A stretch of 47,119 bases of DNA, taken from assembly GCA_018267065.1 (NCBI GenBank), contig JAFDZG010000100.1:1-47119 (forward strand), written 5' to 3'. This DNA is from Bacteroidota bacterium. GTDB lineage: Bacteria; Bacteroidota; Bacteroidia; Flavobacteriales_F; PHOS-HE28. The notes under the pieces are model-generated. The model had not been told where the DNA came from, searched no databases, and was given only the letters and a program-made list of their open reading frames with translations. Positions 1 through 10,500 of this stretch are shown here, one piece after another; positions within the stretch are counted from its first letter, which is position 1, and every line of letters starts with the position of its first letter. Made by a program: the position numbers and the translations under genes.

Positions 1-29
1 ATGGTTGACCCTTCCGGGGCACAACAGGT

Positions 30-521
30 CTACTTGCCCGTCAGCTTCTTCACCTGCTGGTACAGCTGGTTTTCGTCGCCCGGCTCATAGTTGTTGTGCT
101 GCCAGACGATGTTGCCTTTGCCGTCCACCAGGAAGGTGTGCGGCACGTTGTTCACGTTCAAGGCGCGCTTCAGGTCGCCGTTGGGGTCCAGGTACACTTC
201 ATAATCCCAGGCCTGGCCGTTCACGTAGGGCTTTACGCGGTTCATGCTGCGGCTGTCGTCGATGCTCACGGCCATCAGTTTCACGCCGGTTTCCTTTTGC
301 CAGTCCGGATAAAGGTCGTTGATGGCGTTGAGCTCGCGTTTGCACGGGGCGCACCAGGTGGCCCAGAAGTTGATGATCATGGGCTTGCCGCCGTTGCTCC
401 ACGTGGAGGTGTTCACCTTTTGGCCGTTGATGTCCTGCACGGCAACGGCGGGCAGTTTGCCGCTTTGCGCGGAAAGGAGGAAGGGCAGAGCGATGGCGAG
501 GGAAAGCAGGGTTGTTTTCAT
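30..521 (-). CDS. TlpA-like thioredoxin-fold periplasmic oxidoreductase
   Basis: A 163-residue protein with an N-terminal signal peptide ending near LLSAQS and a thioredoxin fold of the TlpA/ResA/AhpC-TSA type. The redox motif WCAPC is at residues 56-60 (Cys57 and Cys60), and the cis-Pro region is NNVPHTFLVD. TlpA-like proteins act outside the cytoplasmic membrane in disulfide reduction or exchange; the substrate cannot be told from sequence. An upstream ATG at 647 would add 42 residues without a hydrophobic signal and would cross the terminator at 605-644. The ATG at 521 is preferred because it directly gives a signal peptide. The gene lies downstream of another secreted thioredoxin-domain gene on the same strand but is separated from it by that terminator. 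Confidence 0.88.
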   Translation of the reverse strand: MKTTLLSLAIALPFLLSAQSGKLPAVAVQDINGQKVNTSTWSNGGKPMIINFWATWCAPCKRELNAINDLYPDWQKETGVKLMAVSIDDSRSMNRVKPYVNGQAWDYEVYLDPNGDLKRALNVNNVPHTFLVDGKGNIVWQHNNYEPGDENQLYQQVKKLTGK

Positions 522-604
522 GGTTCCGGAGCTTCGGAAGGTGGCGGTAGATGGAGTTGTTGCAGATTTCGGGGGGAAGTGTAGAGCGAAAAACGGGCCA
601 AAGA

Positions 605-644
605 AAAAAGGCCGACGGTTCCCAAGGGTTCCGCCGGCCTTTTT
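605..644 (-). terminator. Bidirectional intrinsic terminator
   Basis: A 14-bp stem (605-618 with 631-644, one A/C mismatch at 615/634) with a 12-nt loop, flanked by A-rich sequence on the left and T-rich sequence on the right. It lies between the minus-strand genes at 666-2114 and 30-521. It is placed to end the transcript of the secreted thioredoxin gene. Confidence 0.75.
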
Positions 645-665
645 CAAAGGAGGCTCACGCGGGGC

Positions 666-2114
666 TTATTTGTCCAGCGTGATGGTGCGGGTAACCTGGC
701 GGTTGCCGGCGTCCACCTTCAGCAGGTACATGCCGTTGCTCAGGTTGCCGAGGTCCAAGGTTTGGCGCTGCGCACCGCTGGCGGCACGCAGGTCGCGGCT
801 CATCACCACCTTGCCCACTACGTCGGTCACCGTCACCTTCATGGAAGCGGCGTTGTCAAGGTTGTACTCCAAGTTCACCAGGCCGGTGGTGGGGTTCGGG
901 TAGATGCTGAGGCTGCGGCTGAGGTCGTTGTCCGCAATACCGGAAGCGGAAGCATCGGTCTTGAAGAGCTTGTTGTCCTCAGAGGCGAACTGCCCGCCTT
1001 GCAGCACGATGTTCCCGTCCACCATCACCTTGTAGTAGCCATTGCCGTAGCTGCAGCACATGCCGTCGCCGTAGGCATCGGTCACTTGCAGTTTGTAGCA
1101 GGTAACGTCGTTCAAGGCCCAGTTATAGGTGTGTGCCACCGGAGGGTTGGAGGAGGTGGCGTTGGTATAGGGCCCGCCTTGTGCGAAGATGGTGCCGTCC
1201 GGGTTGAAGAGCTTCCAGCGGGTTTCGGAGCCGTAGTTGTCGGTCTTGATCTCGAAGGTAACGTTGGTGCTGGGAGCAATGGTGTTGCTGGTGCTCAGCG
1301 ACTGGGTGCTGTTGTTGTTGTTGGCGTTGTCGTCCGTGGAGGTGATCTGGTAGGTGATCGTGCCGCTGTTCTGGGCAACGAAGTTGCCCACCGTCACGTT
1401 GGCAACATCATAGGTGTTCAGCGTGCCGGTCCAGTTGGTGGTGCCCAGTACGGTGGTGCCTTGGCGGGCCTCGATGGTGGCGCTGGTCATGGGGCTGGTG
1501 CCCAAGTTCTGCAGGCGGGCCACCAGGTCAACACCGGAGCCTTGGCAGGTCTTGAGGCTTCCCATGGCGGGCAGCAGGGTGCCGTCCGAGGGGCTGGTGG
1601 CGGATTGGCAGGAGCTTACGGCGGACCATAGCTGCGCAGCTGACTTTTGTCCTTCTTCCTTGATGAGCCGGTTGGGGCAGACCTTATAGATGGTGGGGAA
1701 ATAGGTGATCTCCAACAGGTCGCCAATGCTGGCATCATCGATGATGGGATAGGGCGTGCCCTGGATCCAGTTGCCTTGGGAAGAGCTGGTGTTCCCTTGC
1801 AGGTCGGCCATGCCGGTGGTGCCATCACCCTCGATCATGAAGACGCGCACCGCATTGTCCGCAGTGCCCGGACCATGGCTGGTGTACAGCGTTTCCAAGG
1901 CACCGCTGTTGTGGTAGGCCCAGCAGGGCCCGCACCAAGTGGCGCTCACATCGATGAACACGGTGTAGCCCGAGTCCAGGATGGAATACAGGTTGTACGT
2001 GTTCCCGTTGATGTCCGTGCCGGTCCAGTCGGGGCAGATCGAGTTGTCCGCGATCTGTGCCGTGGCGCCCACGGAGCAAAGCGCCAAGGCAGCAATGAGT
2101 AGATTCTTCTTCAT
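666..2114 (-). CDS. Secreted thioredoxin-domain protein with type IX sorting domain
   Basis: A 482-residue protein. It has a signal peptide (residues 1-20, ending ATAQ), then a thioredoxin-like domain with the motif CGPC at residues 61-64 in the context SATWCGPCW. A central region rich in Ser, Thr, Asn and Gly follows (beta-sandwich-like, with APSTNVTFEIKTDNYG marking one module). The last ~75 residues form a type A C-terminal sorting domain that starts at SIYPNPTTG and contains YLLKVDAG. Family knowledge says such C-terminal domains direct export by the type IX secretion system, whose translocon SprA is encoded at 4584-11837. A role in extracellular disulfide chemistry is possible but is inference. 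The gene has its own upstream promoter-like element and downstream terminator. Confidence 0.88.
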   Translation of the reverse strand: MKKNLLIAALALCSVGATAQIADNSICPDWTGTDINGNTYNLYSILDSGYTVFIDVSATWCGPCWAYHNSGALETLYTSHGPGTADNAVRVFMIEGDGTTGMADLQGNTSSSQGNWIQGTPYPIIDDASIGDLLEITYFPTIYKVCPNRLIKEEGQKSAAQLWSAVSSCQSATSPSDGTLLPAMGSLKTCQGSGVDLVARLQNLGTSPMTSATIEARQGTTVLGTTNWTGTLNTYDVANVTVGNFVAQNSGTITYQITSTDDNANNNNSTQSLSTSNTIAPSTNVTFEIKTDNYGSETRWKLFNPDGTIFAQGGPYTNATSSNPPVAHTYNWALNDVTCYKLQVTDAYGDGMCCSYGNGYYKVMVDGNIVLQGGQFASEDNKLFKTDASASGIADNDLSRSLSIYPNPTTGLVNLEYNLDNAASMKVTVTDVVGKVVMSRDLRAASGAQRQTLDLGNLSNGMYLLKVDAGNRQVTRTITLDK

Positions 2115-2146
2115 TTGGGGAAAGGTTTGTTTGTGCGGTAGCGGAA

Positions 2147-2154
2147 CGAAACTA
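2147..2154 (-). promoter_or_regulatory. Candidate -7 element (TAgtTTCG)
   Basis: Read on the minus strand the sequence is TAGTTTCG, one base from the Bacteroidota -7 consensus TAnnTTTG. It lies 32 nt upstream of the start of the secreted thioredoxin gene. No clear -33 TTG was found at the expected distance. Confidence 0.4.
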
Positions 2155-2258
2155 TGCCGTTTGGCCTTACCGGTGGATGTCCAGATTGAAAGGGAATTGG
2201 ATTCCCAACCTGTGTTTCGGGGGGCCTCCCCGACGCTTCGCCGGGCTCAAGTAACGCA

Positions 2259-2266
2259 TACCTTTG
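2259..2266 (+). promoter_or_regulatory. Candidate -7 element (TAccTTTG)
   Basis: An exact match to the Bacteroidota -7 consensus TAnnTTTG, followed by C, 31 nt before the ATG at 2298. No TTG was found at the usual -33 spacing, so the call rests on the -7 element and its position. Confidence 0.55.
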
Positions 2267-2297
2267 CAAAAGCGGGAACGCACAATCCCGAAGAGCC

Positions 2298-3059
2298 ATG
2301 AAACACGCTTACCAATTGCTCCTGATCGCCGCCGGTACGGCGATGCCCTTTCTTTCATCCGCGCAGATCGTGGAGGTCCGCGACACGCTTGGCAATGTGT
2401 TGAACGGCACCAACGTGCAGGTGGTGGAACCTCTTGGTGGCGCAAGCCAGTTGATGGGCATTCCCGCCCATGTGGAGAACATCTCCGGCGTGCAGCGCAC
2501 GGTGAACGTGAAGCGCTACGAGGTGAACGTGCCCCACGGCACGGGCAACTATTTCTGCTGGGACCTGTGCTACGGCGAACGCAGCGCGGGCAATACGCCG
2601 TTGTGGATCGGAGCTGACCCGATACCGATGGCTCCCGGTTTCGTGGCCAACGGATTCCACGCTTATTACAAGCCCTACCAAATGCCGGGGGAGGCCGTTT
2701 TCCGCTATGTGTGGTATGACGTGGACAATGTCAATGACAGTACGTGGGTGGACATCACCTTCAATGCGACCATGGCCGCTGTGGCGGAAAACGCTTCGCC
2801 GGTGCTGGGTTTTGATGCCTATCCCAATCCTGCCGCCGGGGCGGATGTGACGTTGAGCTACGAGCTGGCCGCCAATACGCCGGGAACGCGTTTGGCGCTT
2901 TACAATGTGCTTGGCGAGCGCAAAATGGTGAAAGCCGTGAAGGCTGCCCAGGGCAAGGTGGTGCTGAACGCAGCCGACTTGGGTGCCGGGGTGTGGTTCG
3001 CCGTGCTGGAGCGCGATGGCAAGGCCATGGCCACCAAGCGTGTGGTGCTGCTTCGCTAA
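2298..3059 (+). CDS. Secreted protein with type IX sorting domain, function unknown
   Basis: A 253-residue protein with a signal peptide (cleavage near SSAQ, residue 23). The globular region, roughly residues 24-165, carries the motif NYFCWDLCYG (Cys87 and Cys91), and a C-terminal sorting domain starts at FDAYPNPAAG (about residue 172). The central domain type is often seen in Bacteroidota proteins that end in this sorting domain, but I cannot assign a function. The two cysteines may form an extracellular disulfide. The gene has an upstream -7 element. Its TAA overlaps the stop of the convergent sirtuin gene, and a strong terminator follows at 3083-3114. Confidence 0.85.
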   Translation: MKHAYQLLLIAAGTAMPFLSSAQIVEVRDTLGNVLNGTNVQVVEPLGGASQLMGIPAHVENISGVQRTVNVKRYEVNVPHGTGNYFCWDLCYGERSAGNTPLWIGADPIPMAPGFVANGFHAYYKPYQMPGEAVFRYVWYDVDNVNDSTWVDITFNATMAAVAENASPVLGFDAYPNPAAGADVTLSYELAANTPGTRLALYNVLGERKMVKAVKAAQGKVVLNAADLGAGVWFAVLERDGKAMATKRVVLLR

Positions 3060-3760
3060 CCTGCTTGCTTGCGCAAATATTCAGCCAGCATGGGTACGCC
3101 CATGCTGGCTTTTTGCTTCCAGTAGGTAATGCCATCCGCACGGGGGCGGGAGGCTAGGGGGAGTTTCCCAGCATCGGGGTCCACCACATGCACCTGGGCT
3201 TCCGGGCGGGCAGCATGCACCAAGCCCGCGGCGGGCCATACTTGCAGCGAACTGCCAACCACCACCAGCACGTCAGCTCGGGACAGGATCGTTGCTGCCT
3301 CATCCAACAGGGGCACCTCTTCCCCGAACCAAACGATGTGGGGCCGGAGTTGGGAACCCAACGGGCACAGGTCACCCAGGCGCAATTCGGCGCCCTGCAC
3401 CGGTAGCACGATCGCCGGATCCAACGTGCTCCGGGCCTTGAGGATCTCCCCGTGGACATGCAGCACGCGGGTGCTTCCCGCGCGTTCGTGCAGGTCGTCC
3501 ACGTTTTGCGTCACCACGTGCACATCCGCAAACTCCTCCATGCCCGCAATGGCGCGGTGGGCTTCGTTGGGCCGGGCATGCAGCACTTGGGCCCTGCGCC
3601 GGTCATAGAAGCGCAACACCAGTTCCGGGTTGCGGGCAAAGGCCTCCGGCGTGGCCACATCCTCCACGCGGTACTGTTCCCAAAGGCCCCCGTTGTCCCT
3701 AAAAGTGTTCAACCCGCTTTCGGCGCTGATGCCAGCCCCCGTGAAAAGCACGATCCGCAT
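3056..3760 (-). CDS. cobB: Sirtuin-type NAD-dependent protein deacylase (class III-like, no zinc cysteines)
   Basis: A 234-residue SIR2-family protein. NAD-binding motifs are visible: GAGISAESG (residues 8-16), the QNVDDLHERAGS segment and the catalytic-type His in HVHGE (His103). Tyr52 and Arg55 form the YxxR pair known from class III sirtuins, which remove succinyl or malonyl groups from lysine. The four cysteines that bind structural zinc in most sirtuins are absent; only Cys132 lies in that module (sequence around GDLCPLG). I recall zinc-less sirtuins in other Bacteroidota, so this is probably a lineage trait rather than damage. The start at 3760 is chosen because the protein then begins at the Rossmann strand (MRIVLFTGAG); an upstream ATG at 3913 adds 51 atypical residues. 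Its 3' end contains a terminator hairpin serving the convergent gene. Confidence 0.88.
   Translation of the reverse strand: MRIVLFTGAGISAESGLNTFRDNGGLWEQYRVEDVATPEAFARNPELVLRFYDRRRAQVLHARPNEAHRAIAGMEEFADVHVVTQNVDDLHERAGSTRVLHVHGEILKARSTLDPAIVLPVQGAELRLGDLCPLGSQLRPHIVWFGEEVPLLDEAATILSRADVLVVVGSSLQVWPAAGLVHAARPEAQVHVVDPDAGKLPLASRPRADGITYWKQKASMGVPMLAEYLRKQAG
3083..3114 (+). terminator. Intrinsic terminator inside the 3' end of the sirtuin gene
   Basis: A perfect 12-bp stem (3083-3094 with 3099-3110), a 4-nt loop TACG, and a run of five T at 3110-3114. It is oriented to terminate the plus-strand gene ending at 3059. It lies wholly inside the coding sequence of the minus-strand sirtuin, where it encodes part of the stretch KQKASMGVPMLAEY. 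Confidence 0.8.
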
Positions 3761-3957
3761 AGGGGTAAAGATGGCATTTCCCCTGTTGGGGCAAGGAATT
3801 GGTGCAAGGTGGCAACAGTTTGGCCGGGCTGATGCGGGGCAAATGTGAAAAGGTTCGAAGGTTCCGCTTATTTTGCAGCCCTTTTCCACAAACCCCGCCT
3901 TGCATAGTTCCACTTGTACCCTGTGCCCACCAAGCCCTAACCCGGTGGGAGCGTTGA

Positions 3958-4569
3958 ATGATAGACAGCCTGCGCGGCGAGCTAGTGGAACGCTCGGCCA
4001 CCCACGTGGTGGTGGAGTGTGGCGGAGTGGGGTACTTGGTGTACATCACTGCGGATGCGCTTGCGCGCCTTCCGGAAAAAGGTGCCTGCCGCATGTTCAT
4101 CCATTACAGCGTGAGCGTGGACGTGCGCAGCGGGCTGAGCGAGCACAAGCTGTACGGATTTTTGGAGGCGGAGGAACGGCACTTGTTCCGCCAGTTGATC
4201 AACGTGCAGGGCGTTAGCAGCACCATCGGCATGGCCATACTTGGGGCACGGCGGGCGGAGGACTTGCGCAGGGCGATCCTGCTGGGCGATGAAACGGTGT
4301 TGAAGAGCGTAAAGGGCATCGGGCCCAAGCTGGCACAGCGCATCGTTCAGGAGCTGGGCGGAAAACTGTTGGCCGAACCGGTCGGCAGGATTTCCCCGCC
4401 GTCCATAACCGGGGGCAATAGCTTGCGGACCGAGGCGTTATCGGCCTTGATCTCCTTGGGCTTGGACCGGGCCAAGGCGGAGCGATCACTGCAGCGAGTG
4501 CTGGATGAACGGAAGAATGATCCACCGGTGGTGGAAGAATTGATCAGGCTAGCCCTTAAGAACAGCTGA
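3958..4569 (+). CDS. ruvA: Holliday junction branch migration protein RuvA
   Basis: A 203-residue protein of normal RuvA length that starts MIDSLRGELVE. Domain order fits the family: an N-terminal OB-fold (about residues 1-62), tandem helix-hairpin-helix motifs (INVQGVSSTIGMAIL and VKGIGPKLAQRIVQEL, about 75-140), a flexible linker, and a C-terminal RuvB-contacting domain (about 155-203). RuvA tetramers bind four-way DNA junctions and recruit the RuvB motor. The gene begins 14 nt before sprA, and ruvA next to sprA is a familiar arrangement in Bacteroidota. A TATTTTG-like element at 3869-3875 is a weak promoter candidate. Confidence 0.96.
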   Translation: MIDSLRGELVERSATHVVVECGGVGYLVYITADALARLPEKGACRMFIHYSVSVDVRSGLSEHKLYGFLEAEERHLFRQLINVQGVSSTIGMAILGARRAEDLRRAILLGDETVLKSVKGIGPKLAQRIVQELGGKLLAEPVGRISPPSITGGNSLRTEALSALISLGLDRAKAERSLQRVLDERKNDPPVVEELIRLALKNS

Positions 4570-4583
4570 GCCCTTCCGGCACC

Positions 4584-7500
4584 ATGCAGCCACCGCGCCC
4601 CATCCGCTCATTGTTCCGCCTATTGGCGGCAGTGGCCTTGTTGGCCGCAGGCGCGTCAACCGCAAGGGCCGGGTGGTCCATGTCGGTAGCCTTGCAAGTG
4701 GACAGCCCCCAGATCGACCTTCATTACCCCATAGTGGACCCGCCCGGAACGGGGGACAACAACACGGGCACCATTGACCTTGGAACACCGAGCAATGTGA
4801 CCAATGACGTGGTTTACGACCCGGTGACCGGCCAGTACATCCTGCGCAGCCGCATGGGCGACAACATCGACTACCGGCCGCCGCAAAGCATGTCGCTGGA
4901 TGAGTACATGAACTACGACATGCAGAAGGCCATGAAGACCTACTGGATGGAGAAGAACCAGGAGGAAAGTGACCGTGCGGCCAAGAGCTTGATCCCGAGC
5001 ATCCAGGTGCGCAACGAAACCTTCTGCCGGATCTTCGGCGGGTGCAACATCGACATCCGGCCGCAAGGCAGCGCGGAGGTCACCTTCGGCGTAAACACAA
5101 GCAAGACGGAGAATCCGAGGATCCCGGTGGACCAGCGGAAGATCACCACCTTCAACTTCGACCAGAAGATCCAATTGAACTTAGTGGGCAACATCGGCAC
5201 CAAGCTGAAGATCAACACCAGCTACAACACCGAGGCCACCTTCGATTTCGAGAACCAGGTAAAGCTGAACTACGCCGGCAACGAGGATGATATCATCCAG
5301 AAGCTGGAGGCCGGCAACGTAAGCCTGCCGCTTACGGGCCAATTGATCCAAGGCAGCCAAAGCTTGTTCGGCCTGAAGACCGAGCTGCGCTTCGGGCGGC
5401 TCACGGCCACGGCCATCTTCAGCCAAGAGAAAGGGCAACGCAAGAACATTGCCGTGGCGGGCGGTGCACAAACCACCAACTTCCTCATCAAGGCCGATGA
5501 GTACGAGGCCAACAAGTACTACTTCCTCAGCTATTACTTCCGTGACAACTACGAAAACGCGCTGCGCACGCTGCCCACGGTGAACAGCGGCATCCAAGTG
5601 ACCAAAGTGGAAGTGTGGGTGACCAACACGCGGAGCGATTACACCAACAACCGCAACATCGTGGCGTTCACCGACCTGGGCGAAGATGCCAGCCCGGCCA
5701 GCGTGGCGGCAAACCGCGTAAGCGCCAACCTGGCCGCCGCAGGCCTGTTGGTTGACGGCACAGGCAACACGGCCTCCAACAATGCCAACAACCTTTACCA
5801 GTTGGTATCCTCCAATGCAGGCATCCGCTCCTTCACCAATGCGGCGGCCACGCTGCAGGTAATGGGGATGCAGGCCGCGCGGAACTATGAAAAGCTGGAA
5901 AGTGCGCGCCTGCTGAGCCCCAGCGAATACACCTTGAACGAACGCCTGGGCTTCATCGGGCTGAACCAGAACCTGAACAACGACGAAGTACTGGCCGTGG
6001 CCTACCAGTACACTTACCAAGGGCAAACCTACCAGGTGGGCGAGTTCAGCACGGACGGCATTGCACCGCCGAAGGCGCTGATGCTCCGCCTGCTCAAGGC
6101 CACCATTACGGACCCGCGCCAGCCGCTGTGGGACCTGATGATGAAGAACGTGTACTCGCTGGGGGCCTTCCAAGTGAACCCGCAGGATTTCCGCCTGGAG
6201 CTGTTGTACAACAACCCCACCACCGGCGTGGACCTGAACTACATCCCAAAGCCGCCCATCGATCAAGTCCCCTTGATCCAGGCATTGGGCCTGGACCGCT
6301 TGGACCAACAGGGCGCGCCCACGCCGGACGGCTCGTTTGACTGGGTGGACAACGCGGCCACGCTGGGCGGAACCATCAATGCGCAGAACGGGCGCATCTT
6401 TTTCCCCGTGCTGGAACCCTTCGGGAGCTACTTGAACAAAAAGCTCATCGGCCCGAATCCGAACGCGCCCATCCAAGACACCCTGGTGCGGAAGAACATC
6501 GTGTTCCAGCAGCTGTACGACAGCACGAAAACGGCTGCGGAAAACCTGCCGGAGCTGAACCGCTTCAAGTTGAAAGGCAGCTTCAAGAGCGCGAGCAGCG
6601 ACGTGATCAGCCTCAACTCCGTGAACATCCCGCAGGGATCGGTGAGCGTTACCGCGGGCGGCGTGAAGCTCGTGGAGAACCAGGACTACACCGTGGACTA
6701 CAACCTGGGCCGCGTGAAGATCCTTAACCAAGGCATCCTGGAAAGTGGCACGCCGATCAACATCAGCCTGGAAAGCAACTCGCTTTTCAGCATACAGACC
6801 AAGACCTTGGCGGGTGCGCGCTTTGATTACAAGGTGAACAAGGACCTGGTGCTGGGCGGCACGGTGATGAACCTCTATGAACGTCCGCTCACCCAAAAGG
6901 TGAACGTGGGTGACGAGCCCATCGCCAACACCATCCTTGGCCTGGACGCCAATTGGAAAAAGGAGAGCGGCTTCATTACCCGGATGGTGGACAAACTACC
7001 GTTCTTCGGCACCAAGCAGGCCAGCGCCATCGATGCCAGTGCGGAAGCCGCCTACCTGATCCCCGGCCACAGCAAGGCCATCGGCAATGCGGGCACCAGC
7101 TACATCGATGACTTTGAGGGCAGCGTGAGCAACATCGACATGCGCACCCAAAGCCAATGGTTCATGGCGGCAACGCCGCAGGGCCAGACCGGCGACCTGT
7201 TCCCGGAGGGCGAATACATCAACGACCTGCGCACGGGCTTCAAGCGTGCCTTGCTTTCCTGGTATGTCATCGACCCCCTCTTCTTCAACAACAACAGCCT
7301 GAAGCCGCCCTTGCCGGACGGGTCGGACACGGACAACCGCTCGCGCGAGGTACTTGAGAAGGAGGTGTTCCCCAATCGCCAATTGGCCACCGGCACGCCC
7401 AGCAACATCCCTGTGCTGGACTTGGCCTACTATCCTTCGGAACGCGGTCCTTACAACTACAACACGGACCTGGACGCCAATGGCGACCTTCCTGACCCCG

Positions 7501-10500
7501 AGGGCAATTGGGCGGGCATCGAGCGGCGCGTCACCACCACGGACTTCGAGGCCAGCAACATCGAAACGGTGCAATTCTGGCTGATGGACCCCTTCTCACC
7601 CTCGGTGAGCAACTCCGAAGGTGATCCGGCCAGCAACGTGGACGCCAACAACACCACGGGCGGCGACCTGTACATCAACCTGGGCAACCTGAGCGAGGAT
7701 GTGCTGCGGGACAGCCGGAAGAGCTTTGAGAACGGCCTGCCCAAAAGCCCCAGCGACCAGGCTGCCACCACGGCCCAAACCAACTGGGGCGTGGTGCCCA
7801 CCACCCAAAGCGTGGTGAACGCCTTTGCCATCACCGACCAAAACACCTACCGCTACCAGGACGTGGGCATGGACGGGCTGAGCAACACCGATGCCGATGC
7901 CTTCCAGCCCGGGCTCAATGAGCAAACCTTCTTCCAAGGCTACCTCAATGCGCTGAACCCGGGTGCACGCTCCCGTTGGCAAGGGGACCCCTCGGCGGAT
8001 GACTACAAGTATTTCCGCGGCAGCAGCTGGGACAGCCCGCCACAGTCCATCCTGGCCCGCTACAAGCGGTTCAACGGGCTGGAAGGCAACTCCGTCACCG
8101 ATGAGGACAGCCCGGAAGACTACCCGACGCAGGCCACCACGCTGCCCACCACGGAAGACATCAACCAGGACCAGAACCTCAGCGAAAGCGAAGCCTACTT
8201 CCAGTACCGGATCAAGCTGCGCCCGGCCAACATGGTGGTGGGCCAGAACTTCATCACGGACCGCGTACTGGGAGTTTCGCCCAGCGGCAAACAGGTTTAC
8301 TGGTACCAGTTCAAGGTGCCGGTGCGCCAACCCGAAAAGGCCGTGAACGGCATCCAGGACTTCCGCTCCATCCGCTTCATGCGGCTTTTCGTGAAAGGAT
8401 GGGCCCAGCCGGTGGTGCTGCGCTTCGCGCGGTTGGATTTTGTGCGCGGCGAATGGCGCAAATACACCCAAAGCCTGGAAGCACCCGGCGAAGTGATCGG
8501 CGGTGACCCCGACCAGACCACCTTTGACGTGGCAGCCGTGAACATCGAGGAGAACGGCAACCGCGTGCCCATCAACTACGTGCTGCCGCCGGGCATCAAC
8601 CAGGAAACGGACATTGCCAGCGCCAACCTGCGCAGCCTCAACGAGCAATCCCTGGAGCTCAGTACCTGCGGCTTGCGCGACGGTGATGCGCGCGCGGCGT
8701 TCCGCAACGTGAACTTCGACATCCGGAGCTACAAGAAGCTGCGCATGTACGTCCATGCTGAAGCCGCCGACCCCGCACACCCCATTGCATACGGGGACGT
8801 GAGTGTTTTCATTCGCCTGGGGAACGACTATGAGCAGAACTATTACGAGTATGAAGTCCCCGCCGTGCCGTCAGCGTTCTACAACAATGATCCATACAAT
8901 GTATGGCCGGATGCGAACAACATGATCATTGAGTTCGCCAAACTCAACGACATCAAGATACAGCGCAACCAAGCGGGCTTCCCGGTGAACCAGCGGTTCA
9001 CGCAGATGGACGGTGACCGGCGCGTCACGGTGGTGGGCAACCCCAATCTGAGCCAGATGAACACCATCATGATCGGCATCCGGAACCCGAAGAAGGACGG
9101 GGACCAGGCCAATCCATGGGCGAACGACGACGGCTCGGCCAAATGCGTGGAGGTGTGGGTGAATGAACTGCGCCTGACGGACTTCGATCAACGCGGCGGC
9201 TGGGCGGCAATAGCACGGGTGAACACCACCTTGGCTGACCTGGGCACCCTGAGCGTGGCGGGCAACTACAGCACACCGGGCTGGGGCGGCATTGACAAGA
9301 AGGTGAGCGAACGGCAGCGCGACACGCGCTATGGCATTGATGTGAGCGCCAACCTGGAGATGAGCAAATTCCTGCCGGAGAAGAGCGGCGTGAAAGTGCC
9401 CATGTACCTCGGCTACTCAGAGCAGGTCATCAACCCGCAGTACGACCCTTTGAACCCGGACATCGAATGGAACGATGCCACACGGTCGCTGACGCGCGAT
9501 GAGAAAAAAGCGCGCCTGAAGGAGCTGCGCACCTACACCCGAAGGCGAAGCATCAACTTCACCAACATCCACAAGGACAAAGCGCCAGGGAACAAGACCG
9601 AGCACTTCTTCGACGTATCGAACTTCGGGCTGTCCTATGCATACAGCGACCAGGAGTTCCATGACGTGAACACCCAGTATGAAAACACGCGCACGTATCG
9701 CGGCTCGCTCACCTACCAGCACAATCCGAAAGCCCGGCCGGTAAAACCGTTCGAGAACGTGGCCTTCCTTGGAAAGAGCAAATGGCTCAAGCTCATCAAG
9801 GACTTCAACTTCAACTTGGGCTTCAAGCAGATCACAGCGCGCACGGCCATCGACCGCAGCTATTTGGAACGCCTTATCCGCCCCAACCCGGACATTGAGA
9901 GCCTGCCGCCGGCGCCCACCTACAACAAGACGTTCAATTGGAGCAACCAGTACGGGTTCCGGTATGATGTGACCAAGAACCTGAAGGTGGACTTCACCGC
10001 CAATAACAACGCCATCATCGGTGAACCGGCCGGACGCGTGAACGCGGACGACCACGATGAGTACAAACTGTGGAAGGACAGCGTGCTTACCAGCCTGAAG
10101 CACTTCGGTGAAACCACCACGTACAACCACACGGCCAACGTCACCTACACCCTGCCGTTGGACAAGTTGCCGGCAACCGATTGGATCACGGCCACCGCCA
10201 CCTACGGCGCGGGCTACCAGTGGGACCGTGCACCCTTGACGCAGGACAGCGTGGGCAACACCATCCAGAATTCCAGGAACATCAATTTGAACGGGCAGTT
10301 CAACTTCGTGAACCTTTACAACAAGATCAAGTACTTCAAGAAGATCAACGACAAGGCGCGCAGCAGCGGTGGAAAGCAGGCTGCCAAGAAAGGAGCCGGC
10401 AAGAACGCGAAGGACAACAAGGAGGAGGAGAAGAACACCAAGGACGGCGGCTTGAAGATCAACCCCTTGGAGGGCTTGGCCCGCTTGCTGATGACGGTGC

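Noticed and set aside
5181-6896. 571-codon open frame on the minus strand inside sprA
   Set aside because: It is antisense to a clear SprA coding region, lacks recognisable motifs, and is rich in Val, His, Arg and Gln. This is the usual shadow of high-GC coding sequence.
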